From Apostichopus japonicus (taxonomy: Eukaryota; Echinodermata; Holothuroidea; Aspidochirotida; Stichopodidae), in assembly GCF_037975245.1 (NCBI RefSeq), contig NC_092577.1, forward strand, positions 10,079,013-10,143,012: DNA of 64,000 nt, in the 5' to 3' direction. A program made the position numbers and the translations under genes. Of the stretch, positions 24,846 to 36,113 are shown one piece after another; the stretch's first letter is position 1; each line of letters opens with the position of its first letter. The notes below the pieces were generated by a model that was not told the origin of the DNA, made no database searches, and saw nothing but the letters and a program-made list of their open reading frames with translations.

Positions 24846-25508
24846 ATCTCAGGCTAAGCATAGCCCTATGTATTGTTGTACCCTCTGTGGCCTAGGCTAG
24901 TACTTCTTTTACCCATAGCTCAAGTCGTATGATTGAATCACCCAGCTAATTGTCTGCATAAAGGAAAGTTAAGCCTAACTCAGTCCTGCTGCAGTCTAGG
25001 CCTAGCCTAAGTTGGCTGCTATTGGTATTACTAATGGTCTAGTCTAACTCTCAGTTCTAACTCTTGAGTGCTTGCATTGGTCTAATTCCAACTAAGCTAG
25101 GCCAGGCTCTCTATTACTCAGTCTTAGGCCTCGAATTAGCGAGGTGTATGCTTGTTCGCTTTGATCTGAAATGGAAGTAAACAGGAAATTCTGGCCTTTT
25201 ATAACCAAAACATGACGATTTAGTCTTCGATGATGAGGCCTAGGCTATGTGCCTATCCTCGCCTCATACAGCTTGGTAATGGTAACGGAAAACCCCCCAA
25301 AAAAGAACTCAATCATCACTTCGCTGGCAACATTCCCAGGCCGTAACATCAAGATATAGTTGTATACGGAGAGGTTTTTCTGTTTTCTGTAACAAATCAA
25401 ACAAGTATTCTGCTAGCCTAAGTATTTATTGTATTTGTTAGTATTGTCTGCTCATCGTAAAAAGTTTTTGATTTCGAACTATCATGGCGTCCTATGAGGG
25501 TGTGCCAC

Positions 25509-25800
25509 CCACTGATCTAAACTAACTGGATAGGCCGCGCGGCTCCGTGTGCGAAGCAGCCGGAAGTGACTCAGAGGCCGTGTTGGGATATTCAAAAGAT
25601 CACCGCGCACACATACAGTGCATACTGTACGTTGCTATGTCGGTCGGTGGCCGAGGTGATGCAAAATCAATCCATTTTCCATTTACAGACTAACCATACA
25701 TTTTCAATGATAAATAAACAACGACATTGAAAAATTGCATGTGTTCTCAGGAGGAGCTTGTCGCCGTAGGGTTATTGCATGAGGGCCGGTGTCTTCAGGC
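25509..25800 (+). repeat. Promoter-like repeat family C, copy 1
   Basis: It starts CCACTGATCTAAACTAACTG and carries gccggaagtgac and gcatactgtacgttgctatg. A later block (atgataaataaa to tgcatgaggg, 25719-25780) also recurs in copy 2 (33600-33680). The frame equivalent to the mini-gene first exon of copy 2 is preserved, but its first codon is GTG. Confidence 0.65.
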
Positions 25801-26006
25801 AGCGTCCAGATGTTGGGTTGGGAAAAATCGCAGTGTTAGGTTTTAGGATGTGGAGTTGTCGTATGTGTTTACAGGGACATCAAGCCCCAAACAACACTGT
25901 CCTAATGTCCATTACTAGACCAACATCTATATTGTTTCATAAAGTTTACAAATCATTCGAAAGCCTCGTTGAGGAAATAGCAGAAATAAGGGTTCATATT
26001 CTTAAC

Positions 26007-26556
26007 ATGGCAGGTCGCAAGCTTACTGCAAAGAGCAGAAATAAGGGTCCGTTCTCTTCCCATGGCAGGTCGCAAGCTTACTGCAAAGAGCAGAAATAAG
26101 GGTCCGTTCTCTTCCCATGGCAGGTCGCAAGCTTACTGCAAAGAGCAGAACTGGTGGTCCGTTCTCTTCCCATGGCAGGTCGCAAGTTTACTGCAAAGAG
26201 CAGAACTGGTGGTCCGTTCTCTTCCCATGGCAGGTCGCAAGTTTACTGCAAAGAGCAGAACTGGTGGTCCGTTCTCTTCCCATGGCAGGTCGCAAGTTTA
26301 CTGCAAAGAGCAGAACTGGTGGTCCGTTCTCTTCCCATGGCAGGTCGCAAGTTTACTGCAAAGAGCAGAACTGGTGGTCCGTTCTCTTCCCATGGCAGGT
26401 CGCAAGTTTACTGCAAAGAGCAGAACTGACTGTCAGTCCGCACAACATGGCAGGTCGCAAGTTTACTGCAAAGAGCAGAACTGACTGTCAGTCCTCACAA
26501 CATGGCAGGTCGCAAGTTCACTGCAAAGAGCAGAATTGACTGTCAGTAATCACAAC
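26007..26556 (+). repeat. Minisatellite, ten units of 55 bp
   Basis: Units begin ATGGCAGGTCGCAAG at 26007, 26062, 26117, 26172, 26227, 26282, 26337, 26392, 26447 and 26502, exactly 55 bp apart. A partial unit (agcagaaataagggttcatattctt) precedes them. Most differences are shared by neighbours: aaataaggg in the first units, ctggtgg in the middle, ctgactgtcagt in the last. The unit has no stop in any plus frame, so three overlapping open frames of up to 140 codons appear. I treat these as by-products. Confidence 0.95.
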
Positions 26557-26653
26557 AGCTACAGTGCTTTTCAGAATTGACTGTCAGTAATCACAACAGC
26601 TACAGTGCTTTTCAGAATTGACTGTCAGTAATCACAACAGCTACAGTGCTTTT
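26533..26653 (+). repeat. Three-unit tandem repeat, 41 bp
   Basis: CAGAATTGACTGTCAGTAAT followed by cacaacagctacagtgctttt occurs three times in a row. It is seeded by the variant end of the adjoining 55-bp array, which shares agcagaa and tgactgtcagt. Confidence 0.92.
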
Positions 26654-27761
26654 CTCTGAATTTACAAAGACTAATTCAATGGATACCTTATTGCCATACA
26701 AATTGCCTAAATTAAGAAAAAATTGGGCACGTTATAATTCCTTTGCCTTATCGTATGGCATAGCATAGGTGCCAGTAACTCCGCAAAACCACATAGTCGT
26801 TGATCGCACGGTGATTCACGTTTGCTACTTGTTGATGTTAGCTGTTACCCTTTCCGTTGACCCCCATTACAAGGTTACATGTTTTTTTATCACTTTACTG
26901 CAGCGCAGTTTCTTTTCTCGTGTAGATTTATATATACTCTCACTTCACCCTTTAGGTTCGTGGTGGATAACAAGATGGAACAGTAACACATTTCCAACAG
27001 TGACATCTGTCATAAATGCTGTATTCGATTTGAAACTTTGGTAGCTTGTTGCAAACGAAGAGCATAAATGGAATCTTCAAAAATTTTCGGAAGATACCTG
27101 TCAGCTAGTGAGGAATGCAATACATTGTAAAGCAGCGTCCTATTCCATTGTAGTAACGTTGCGATTGGTCAATACCATTGAGACGTGTCGTGGGCCGTGT
27201 GTCGTGGGCACAAGTTCGTTTGCCATAGTATTGAACGGTATGGGGGTTGCATATTTGATCCAAATATTTCTTATTTCACTTATGTCATTTTGCACATACA
27301 AGGGCTTATTTGTATTTTCTGTGGCAGGTTCCGACTCGCAAAGAGATGGAATCCTATGCAAATCAAAAGTGACTAAATATCGTTATTATTTCTATGTTCG
27401 TTTTGTAGTGCATGAAACATAAATGGAGCCAAACGGAAAAATGAGAATAAGTGACTTTGCCAACTGAGGAGGATGAAGGACGACATTGAGCAAGTTAAAG
27501 TGGACTTCTATTGAATCGGGATGGGGGGCCGGTAGGGTGTTTGATGATCTCAAATATGCAAGAGCAGGACTGTTTGGTGATGAACTTATGATGTCAAACG
27601 ATTACGGTTCATTTTTGTAGTACGTCCTTCTTTGTGTTAGTGTTTTATTTCACTGTGATTCAACTTTTGAACCTTCAGTCGAAATTCCGTGTCTCGTTTG
27701 CAATTTAAGTGTCGTCGTTAATCGAAACACAAGATTAGATCAGACCTGCGTGTTTTGTAAA

Positions 27762-27830
27762 CAGGCACGTAGCCAGCTTTCGTGTTGTGAGGGGTGTTGG
27801 GGAAGGAGGGGGGCATGCTCATCTTGCCAG
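27762..27830 (+). mobile_element. Left-end fragment of a family A-type MITE
   Basis: CAGGCACGTAGCCAGC resembles the CAGGSGCGTAGCCAGG terminus of the elements at 4039 and 58115. It is followed by the usual G-rich subterminal stretch. No matching right end or duplication was found. Confidence 0.4.
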
Positions 27831-28524
27831 GAATATATGAAACAGAGAAGCACAATACACAACGGAGATTGTGATACTTTCTTTTGACCGAAATGTTACC
27901 ATTTGTTGTTTTTATGTTTACTTAGCTTAAGCTATTCAGTTTTTTATTTCATAGCTCGATTTGGATCCTCTGAAACCAATGTTTCCATAAGGATTCATTA
28001 CGGTGTTTGTCTGGACTCACTCTACAAGGATTTTTATAAGATTATCCGACAATTATTTCCTGTCGTCCTGACAAGACCATGCACAGCAATGTTGATAGTA
28101 CCCTCTGTTCAAACTGTGGAACTTTATTTGTATGCATGTTAACTGACGGCGCAAAGCATTATCATTGGTTTTATTTGTATTTAATCCCTGACAACCCCCC
28201 TACCCCATTCCCGCACCGAACACCTGTCTCATTTTCTCCTTTGTTGCATTAGCCTGTCACCCCCCCCCCCCCGCACATCATACTCTTTCCCTCCACCCAA
28301 TCGCAGTATAGATTAAAATTCATTGAGTACGCATTAACAGATTAACGTTTGTTTACGGTATGCTCTTTAAAGGCGCATTTGCACGACACAAGAATGCCTC
28401 TTTAGGCTTCCGTACATTCTTTGCGTTTACTGAACCATATAGGACGCATATATATTTGGAATTCACTCGAAACCCGGTTTCAGAACTTTGTTATTACGTC
28501 AACTTGACCTTAAAAAAAAAAAAC

Positions 28525-28570
28525 ATGGGCTGCCGTTTGTTCAGACCTTACAATCCTTGTCCACCAGCTG
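28525..28570 (+). CDS. Unknown small protein, exon 1 (start uncertain)
   Basis: Predicted first exon: ATG at 28525, MGCRLFRPYNPCPPA, then a strong donor G|GTAAGT at 28571. It joins in phase 1 to 29871-29987 and then 31810-31889, giving 81 residues rich in cysteine, proline and histidine. All three phases agree, which is unlikely by chance. The frame is open upstream to 28360, so the true start may be earlier or this may be an internal exon with an acceptor near 28480. No domain is recognised. There is no signal peptide from this ATG. It lies inside the composite P-type element, on the strand opposite the transposase. Confidence 0.4.
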
Positions 28571-29870
28571 GTAAGTTAAATTTTAATCACAGCTTTCTTA
28601 TTTTATTCTTCTCTTTTCTTTCAATAACTTTCCAATTTCTGGAAATTCCATCACTGTATATGTTAAGAGAATGTTTAAAGTACTAACATGTGAAAGATTA
28701 GCGATTGCGATAAGTATACCTCTACCATTCTACTTTTTTTTAAAGTTTTTTCCAATCCTCTCACTTAGCCAGCAGCCTCAAACTTCGTAAAATATAAGAT
28801 ATCTTACAATATTAAAAGCTATACTCACATAAGGACCTATAGGCGCTGAGGCCGGTGTCACGTGGTCGGCATTGAAGTGATTTAAGTTCGAAATTCTCAG
28901 TCCCAGTGCTCCTTCGTTCCACAAACATGGATTTAAGAAAACTTTGGACGGGGAAAACTTTTTAGTAAGAATGGGGAAAGTAATGAGGTACGGTAAAGTT
29001 ATTGTAGGTTCGCATAGACTTTGGATATTCAAAACTTCTCTTTGAATTCAAATTCAAATTTAAATTCGTTCTGTGTTTATTCGATCATGTAGCTAGGTTT
29101 TTTACAATGTAGCTTCCGGCAGCCCCCCTCCCTGCCTGCATCCTGCCAGGTCTGCCCACCAGGACCTAGAAATACATGCAACAAAAATTGATCGGCCCAA
29201 GCCAGTGGTGCGGCCGTTCCACAGAATAACTTGCTTTTAAGTGCTTGTGATATCTCGAAATTATCTAATTTATCTAAGAAAATGACTTTTCATCTCAAAA
29301 TATTGATGGTTTATATCAAGCATTTGGTGTTTTTCCTTAAAAGCTTAAAGTTTTACGAGGAATCCACCAATTTCTATGTTAACATTAGGGCGCTTTTTCG
29401 TCTAAGTTGGATTTTCAATTATGGTAATGAAGATTTATAGAAAAGACGAGATCTTTAATCCATAACTGTTCACGCCAAACTCAGACTTTTATCTCAAAAA
29501 TATGATATTTTTCTATAAAATGGCGAAGTTTTAACTTTACAGTTTTGTCGTATTTCTCTTACAATTTTAAAGTTGTATTTCACATGTTTCTACATTTTAT
29601 CTCAAAAATTTACATGTTTATTAGTGACATGATGCAAATTGAAATTTCGATGGATTATGAGAATAAAACGGACTAGTGAATTGTTCATTGTATGATAGTG
29701 CAGTATTAACATCCATTTCGATCGAGCTGAAAGTATGTGCTATGGGATATTCGAGACTTTTGTAGCGGCAATTAGAAATATTTTGTCAAGAAAAATTTGC
29801 CAGCACCCCCCCTAACCACTCCCCCCCCCTCTCCTCCTCCATCCGGACAGTTACATTCTCTGTTTTTCAG

Positions 29871-29987
29871 ATTTCCCAGTCCAGTGTACTGAGAATAATA
29901 ACATCCAGGATGTCCGTCATGATGGAACTCTTCTTGGTCTTCAGATCCATCCTCCCAGCAGGGTTCAACCAGTTACTACAGAGTTTG
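29871..29987 (+). CDS. Unknown small protein, exon 2
   Basis: The acceptor is strong (tctctgtttttcag). The phase-1 exon of 117 bases reads FPVQCTENNNIQDVRHDG and then TLLGLQIHPPSRVQPVTTEF, ending at G|GTATGA. Composition and the absence of stops in the joined frame look coding. I cannot name the family. Confidence 0.4.
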
Positions 29988-30689
29988 GTATGATGTCATG
30001 TTTGTTCAATGTTCATCTTCTGGGAGGATATCTACATCATTGAAAGTTTATTCTTACCAGAATTGTAGTACATTGGTATATCATAATCCAAGAAATTAGA
30101 AACTTCACTACAGGTGTAGTTATATATTCTCCCTTTCTTTGCCAAGACATTGGCTTCAATAAAGTGAGATTACAAGAAATATTAAGCTGTTAAGGCAAAC
30201 TTACTGAGTAGAATCGCGTAAGGATGAAGAACCATGACATATCTCACGTACTGCACGAGAAAGTACCAGGAACCGTCGCTATTATCGTGCACATTCATAC
30301 TGAACAGCCAGTTGATATTGGTTTCCAATGCTTGACCACTCTATTGTCCTATATATATTGAACAGTATTTGAACTTGAAATACAACTGGTGAGGTGGTCA
30401 TAGTGCTCACACCGTCGATGCGATTGCTTTGAATCGGGATATGAAAGTACATCAATACCAAATATTGTCCCAGCTGAGTGATATTGAATGCTAGTCTTAA
30501 TAAATACATCACATCAGACAACTGGTCGCTCATCCTTCTCTATTTGATACATTTAACTTATTTTGCTTAAAAAAATGGAAGGTCACCAGGCATATTTGGT
30601 CTCTTCGTGATAATTTCTGTTTAAATCCATATCTGGGTCGAAGTTCTGGTTGTCAAGATTTGGTCTCAATTGATATTCAGAATTTTTCA

Positions 30690-31259
30690 TGGTCCGAACT
30701 CAGCCGGCAGCAGGAAAATTTCTGGTTTTGATAGCCCCCTAGATCACAGAAAATGGCACTTCTCAGGCTTGAAAATGACCAACCAGATGTACACTTTTGC
30801 CTGAGAACCAAGTTTTTCCCAATAGTTTTTTTCCATACATAACCTTTTTCAAGATTTTCACCAGTCACACATCATGTTCGACCTCATTGCATCTCCTGTG
30901 GAGATTGCTTTTGTAGCTAATACTACGTAACGGCCCACAATACCCGTGAGCCCGACTTTTCAAGGTTTTAAGCCCATTATTTGTTCAGAAGTTTAATAGT
31001 AAATTTACTTCAAAACATACCCAGTATGTTGAACAAAATTCATCTATGGACAACCAATATAGAAAGTATGATGAAGAATGTTGGTCAGGGAATTTTCGAA
31101 AATTCAGACACAGTTATTTTATTGGTGTACAAATATTAAAACCACTTATAATGTCTACGATAAAACTTCGATATCATAAAAAATATACAAAAATATGCTC
31201 GAGTGGGGCAGTATCCTCCTTTGCCCGCCCCTCCCCCCCCCCACTTGGCTACGCGCCTG
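30690..31259 (+). mobile_element. Right-hand portion of a family A element
   Basis: It ends ...ACTTGGCTACGCGCCTG at 31259. It shares interior blocks (aaaatttctggttttgat, aaaatggcacttctcaggc, aaatatgctcgag) with the copies at 41838-42072 and 58115-58805. The left end is not identified. Confidence 0.5.
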
Positions 31260-31809
31260 CGGTTAGAAATCTTGTAAGAAACAGGCCAAATGGAAACCCA
31301 GTGAACCCATATCGATGTGGATCATATATATGACTGTACGTACAGTACTTACACTCATACACAAGAGATGTACAGACAAATCATAAGTGACAACATGCTA
31401 TACGGTCGCAGGTCACAGAAACGACCGCGAAGAGTCATTTACCTCATGCACCATGTGCTGGATGAAGTTTTAGCCACCGCCAAATATGATTTGGATAAAT
31501 AATCTCACGCATTTATTTTCAATTTATAACCACAAAAATGCTATCCACCAAATATTGGGGGGGGGGGATATTAGATACTATATCGCCCCTAAAATATTGG
31601 GGGCATGCCCCCCCCGTCCCCCACATGATCGCCGCCCATGCTAGTCCGAGTACTGTTTTAAGAATCCGAGTACCGAAAACGAGTACTTTCTTCATCCGGG
31701 TACTTTTTCGAGTTCCATAGACAAAAGCCGTTATGTTCATGTACAAAGATCGTTATTGTAAGCAAACGAATATTAATAACCCCACATCGTTGTCTTTGAT
31801 TTGTTATAG

Positions 31810-31889
31810 ATAGGATGAGTCCACCTGACCGCTGTTCTGAAAATGGACGCTTGGTCACCCATCCCACCGACAACCATTGTATCAATTAA
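31810..31889 (+). CDS. Unknown small protein, exon 3 with stop
   Basis: The acceptor tttgttatag is followed by a phase-1 frame: (D)RMSPPDRCSENGRL, then VTHPTDNHCIN and TAA at 31887-31889. The CxENGRxVxHPTD pattern is loosely like the start of a chitin-binding type-2 (peritrophin) repeat, but it is too short to call. Another coding-looking exon, YKDYTHASCIYDAYM, follows an acceptor at about 32125 and may belong to an alternative form. Confidence 0.35.
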
Positions 31890-32744
31890 AGTGGATTCTG
31901 AATTTACTCAACGAAATGAACCTGATGGAGGACAACATCACGTTAACAACATGTTGCAGTTTTTCTTTCATTTCTTTTGTGATACTGTTCATGAGGGTGA
32001 CGTCATCTTGCCTCGTTTCCGTTATAGTATTTTTAATGTATTGTTGTAAAAGTGCGCGTTGTTCTGTAATATATTTCCCATCTGTTTGTGCACAGGCTGC
32101 AGTGTTTACATTTATTTCTTTTCAGTACAAAGACTATACCCATGCATCATGCATTTATGATGCCTATATGAGCCATGAACACCAGTGGCACTTCAAAACA
32201 AAGTCAGTTTGTCTTATTTATAACAGAGCCCCCCCCCGTCCCCGCTTGAAGGGCCTCTCTAACCCACATGCGAGTTTCTTAAAGGAGAAATAAACCCTAG
32301 TTTTTTTTGCATCCATTCTTACGTTTTGACAGATGGTCTTTCCAGTAAAAGCAAAAGAAAAGCATAAAAATCCCTTCTTTGAGGTGAAAAAACGATTTGA
32401 ATGTAGTTCATGTGTCGCACCATTTTGTTTGAATTGAGCCAGTACCCGGATGTACCGTGACAAAAGCTAGCCCAAGACAAAATCGTTGCCAATCCCTAAA
32501 ATAATTAGAATTGTACTTTCAACAATAGTATTGAATAAAATATCGATCAAAAAATAGCTTTTGTCTTTATTGATCTGTAAAAATGCTTAAAAAGTGTGTG
32601 AAATTTGTTATTGTAACGAGTATCAGTAGAAATATAAATTTTGGGATCTTTTCAAGGATTTGATTTTTAACGTGTTTAAATTAGATTGCTTTCAACACGC
32701 AAACCGTACTCAGTCCACTGATCTACACTAACTGGATAGGCCGC

Positions 32745-33017
32745 GCGGCTCGCGTTTTTTTTTTTCCCCAGGACGAACGTGGGTTTCAGGTTTTTCAGGA
32801 ATTTACAAATTCGTTTGAAAACAGAGTTAGGGTATAGAAAGTGTGTTAAGGATACAGTTTCTATGAAATTGCAGGATTGTCATTCATAATCTGGGGTCAA
32901 AACTAGGAAAAAAGATTCAGAACATGTTTCTTGAAAAAGCGTCACATGTTTGGAATCCAGGGATTTGATTGGCCGATGCTCACGTTCGTCCTGGGAAAAA
33001 AAAATACGCGAGCGGCT
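32745..33017. mobile_element. MITE with T-run/CCCAGGACGAACGTG inverted ends
   Basis: The element proper is 32751-33011 (261 bp). It begins CGCGTTTTTTTTTTTCCCCA then ggacgaacgtg. Its right end read inward is TCGCGTATTTTTTTTTCCCA then ggacgaacgtg. GCGGCT flanks both sides (32745-32750, 33012-33017). Comparison with copy 1 of repeat C at 25540, which is uninterrupted, shows the empty site. No coding. Confidence 0.8.
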
Positions 33018-33052
33018 CCGTGTGTGAAGCAGCCGGAAGTGACCCAGCGGCC

Positions 33053-33131
33053 ATGTTGGGATATTCAAAACATCACCGCGCGCACATACAGTGCATACTG
33101 TACGTTGCTATGTCGGTCGGTGGCCGAGAAG
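33053..33131 (+). CDS. Repeat C mini-gene, exon 1
   Basis: The ATG lies inside the YY1-like site. The frame reads MLGYSKHHRAHIQCIL, then YVAMSVGGRE, ending at G|GTGATG (phase 1). It joins in phase to 33277-33404 for 68 residues. The same frame is kept in copy 1 (25580-25660), with a donor at the same place, and in part in copy 3. No domain is recognised. Without the splice the frame stays open to a TGA at 33221-33223. Confidence 0.3.
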
Positions 33132-33276
33132 GTGATGCGAAGAGGTGCCAAGGAAGGGAAGTGAATATCGCAGAAACAATCCTTATTGATCAAGGAAGTG
33201 AAGTTGAACATTTGAACCCCTGAGAAATATGTGTTATGCCAGACTAAAATGGTTAATATGCCTATTTTCCGTGCAG

Positions 33277-33404
33277 GAAAAGATATGGAATGGGTCATCT
33301 GCACAGAGACAGACGCTGCAACTGCAATGCAATACAAAGTGTATGGGATAGGTCGGACTAGGAACTTGAGGGGCATCCCTTCCTCCATGGTTAGGGCCTT
33401 TTAA
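33277..33404 (+). CDS. Repeat C mini-gene, exon 2
   Basis: The acceptor ttttccgtgcag is good. The phase-1 frame reads KDMEWVICTETDAATAMQYK, then VYGIGRTRNLRGIPSSMVRA, then F and TAA. It looks like genuine protein with no repeats, but I do not recognise it. It may be a fragment of a larger transposon-borne gene. Confidence 0.35.
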
Positions 33405-35039
33405 TTTCAAGAAAAATTATTTTTCTTCTACATTCACTTTAAATTGGGGGAAAGAATTTCATAACTGGACGAGGCTACACCATCCATGCAACAAACTGCA
33501 TGTATCGGTATCTAGTATAGGGGAGGGCAATTTTGAGGTGGCTCGCAGGGTTACAAAAATTGAGTTAATTTCCATCTAGAAACTAAAAATGCGAGTTCCA
33601 TGATAAATAAAAAATTTAGGAGGGAAAAATTCCATGTGTTCTCAGGAAAAACTTGTCGCATAGGGTTTTTGCATGAGGCCGGGGTCTTAACTCCTCTTTC
33701 CCATGTTGTGATCATATAATTGTCCCCCTGGGGGAAAATATTTACACATTGTAATTACTTAAACTCTGTTCATTTTGTCAATAGGGACCCAAGTATTGAC
33801 ATATAGGTATTGAAATGAGGTTTTAATTTTTATAATTTTTTTTTATAATTAAGCTAATTAGATATTTAAATATGCAAATGAGGTTACAGTATGATACAAA
33901 CAATGTACTTTTTTTGCCCATTTGAAATTATTTTGATGAAATCTGCTGAACTTTTGATGGTTTGATGAGTTCAAGACATGTTATTTCATAAGTAAACTGT
34001 AATTTGATGTTTGAATGTGAGGAATATGACTGATTCCCCCCCCCCCCCCCCTTTCTTCAAAGTACTGTATTATGTAATAAAATGGTAGCCACGCGTAACG
34101 GTAAGTCATATAGGCTATACCAATTGCGCTACGACAGTACATGTATACACAATACATAGTACATACAGTGTGCAACTGTGCGGCTTACCATATCAGAATT
34201 TCAGAATTTCATCGTCAGAATCTTCTTCTCCAACGGCTGGATGGTCAAATTGCCCATAAAAAGAAGGTCTAACGCCTCTTATAAGTATTTAGCCATGATA
34301 ATATGTGCTAAATAGTTACCGTTTCAATTACGTGAGTGATTGCATTGACCCTAACGACACGAAGCATATCAACTGTGGTTGACCGAAATTCTATACCGTA
34401 GAAATGCTGGAGTTGAATTGCTAGGGATTACTCACAAAGTGGAGGCGCTATTGCTAAATTGTTTCTATGTAGAATTGAAGTTCAGTGTGGCGCTTCTGGA
34501 GAGCTAAAAATCTTTTCTGTAGGGTGAGGCATTCGGGAGAAATATTTTCGGAAAGTTGACCGTTTTTTGGCCTTAACATAGACCGAAAAACGTTATTTTT
34601 TTGACATATTTTCCCCAAATATAGAGCCATCTCTCTACATATGCCTGTGAGGCTCCTGATTTGATTCCTTGTATGTCTTAGCTAGTTGTATGAGATAGGG
34701 TCAGTTGACTTGAAACTTTTCACTGTTCTCACGATTTTTTTGAAAAAAAGGTCAAAACGACCGTTTTTTTTAATGTAAACAAATATTTGAAGACAAAAAA
34801 AAAAAGGTCCATGTGACCCCCTCGGAAAAAGGTTGTTTATTGATGCAGGCTGTCTTATGTGCAAAATAAAGCTATGGGAAGCTCTCTAGTGTATTCCTAT
34901 CTCGAGTAATGATTTTCTAAAAGCATGTCTTCACATGTGTTCATTTACGGGCAATCGGGAATCCGGCAGTGTGTCCAGATGTGGAATTCCTTTCAGGAAA
35001 CCGTAGTGTCCAGTTTGGGGATATGGAATTAACACAATC

Positions 35040-36113
35040 ATCTACAGGGTGACAGGACAAAATCCCCGGACAAGATGCCCCCCGGACAAACCCCCCCCCC
35101 CGGACAATATCCCCCGAGCCAAAATCCCCCTGGACAAAATCCCCCCTTGCCAAAATCCCCCCAGGACAAAATCCCCCCATGCTATAAAAAATCCCATCAA
35201 TTCTTTACAAAAATGCGTCATCCCGGTCCCCGGTTCCCCCTGTGTCCCCGGTCCCCCTGGTCTTCCTGGCATCCCCGGTCCCCGGTACCGTCATCCGGTA
35301 CCGTCATCTGGTACCGTCATCCGGTACCTCCACCAGTTCCCCCACTGGTACCCCCACTGGTACTCTCAGTGGTACTCTCAGTGGTTCCCGGACCAGTACC
35401 CCGACCAGAACCCCGACCATACCCCAACCGGTACCCTAATAGTTAGCCTGACAGTTACCCCCACCGGTACCCCCACTGGTACTCTCAATGGCTCCCTGAC
35501 CAGTACCCCGGCCCGTACCCCGACCATTCCCCAACCGGTACCCTAATAATTAGCATGACAATTACACCCACCGGTACCCCCAAGTACCCCCACTGGTACT
35601 CTCAGTGGTACCCCACTGGTATTCTCAATGGCTCCCTGACCAGTACCCAGACCCGTACCCCGGCCTGTACCCCGGCCGGTACCTCAACCCGTACCTCGAC
35701 CGGTACCCCGACCGGTATCCCAACTGGTATCCTGAAAGGCACCCTGACACGTACCCTGACACGTACCCTGACAAATACCCTTACTAGTACTGGTACAATG
35801 ACCAGTACTTTAACAAGCTAGTACCTTGACCGGTCACATGAACAGTACCTTGACCGGTACCCTCACAGGTACCTTAACAGGAGCCCTCACAGTTACGCTC
35901 GCCAGTACCCTCACTGGTACCCTGACCGGTACCCTAACCAGTGCAATGACCCATGCCTTGACTGTCACACCTGGGCCATCCCTGGTTGTTGCAGGCAGGT
36001 TTTGTATGGGTCAGGGGGATATTGTCTGGGGGGGGGGCGGGATCTTGTCCGGGGGAATTTTGTCATGGGGGGATTTTGGCTTGGGGGGATTTTGTCCCAG
36101 AACCCATCTACAG
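35040..36113. mobile_element. Foldback-like element with minisatellite core, exact ATCTACAG duplication
   Basis: The element proper is 35048-36105 (1,058 bp). The arms are inverted repeats of about 130 bp built from GGACAAAATCCCCC-type units. The left starts ggtgacaggacaaaatcc and the right read inward starts gggttctgggacaaaatcc. ATCTACAG flanks both sides exactly (35040-35047, 36106-36113). Between the arms is the minisatellite described next. An 8-bp duplication fits hAT or P. No transposase. Confidence 0.8.
35225..35965 (+). repeat. GGTACC-type minisatellite, 12-18 bp degenerate units
   Basis: Units such as ccaccggtacccccactggt and cctgaccggtaccctgac repeat through about 740 bp. Most carry GTACC or its variants. 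Threonine/proline/glycine-rich open frames (for example TPTGTPTGTLSG) result. I regard them as repeat artefacts. Confidence 0.9.

Larger units (their letters stand above)
32715..33225 (+). repeat. Promoter-like repeat family C, copy 2 (interrupted by a MITE)
   Basis: It starts CCACTGATCTACACTAACTG and is split at GCGGCT by the MITE 32751-33011. It resumes with GCGGCTCCGTGTG. It contains an ETS-like gccggaagt (33032-33040) and a YY1-like gcggccatgttgg (33047-33059) just ahead of an open frame. The pairing of these two sites is common at TATA-less start sites of animal genes and in some retroelement leaders. Confidence 0.6.

Noticed and set aside
26007-26556. Regular 55-bp array considered as a CRISPR-like array
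   Set aside because: Units are contiguous with no unique spacers and the genome is animal; it is a minisatellite.
31317-31502. 61-codon plus-strand frame with charged C-terminus (HHVLDEVLATAKYDLDK)
   Set aside because: Composition is protein-like, but it lies in an intron of the small gene model and has no supported splice junction or known family.
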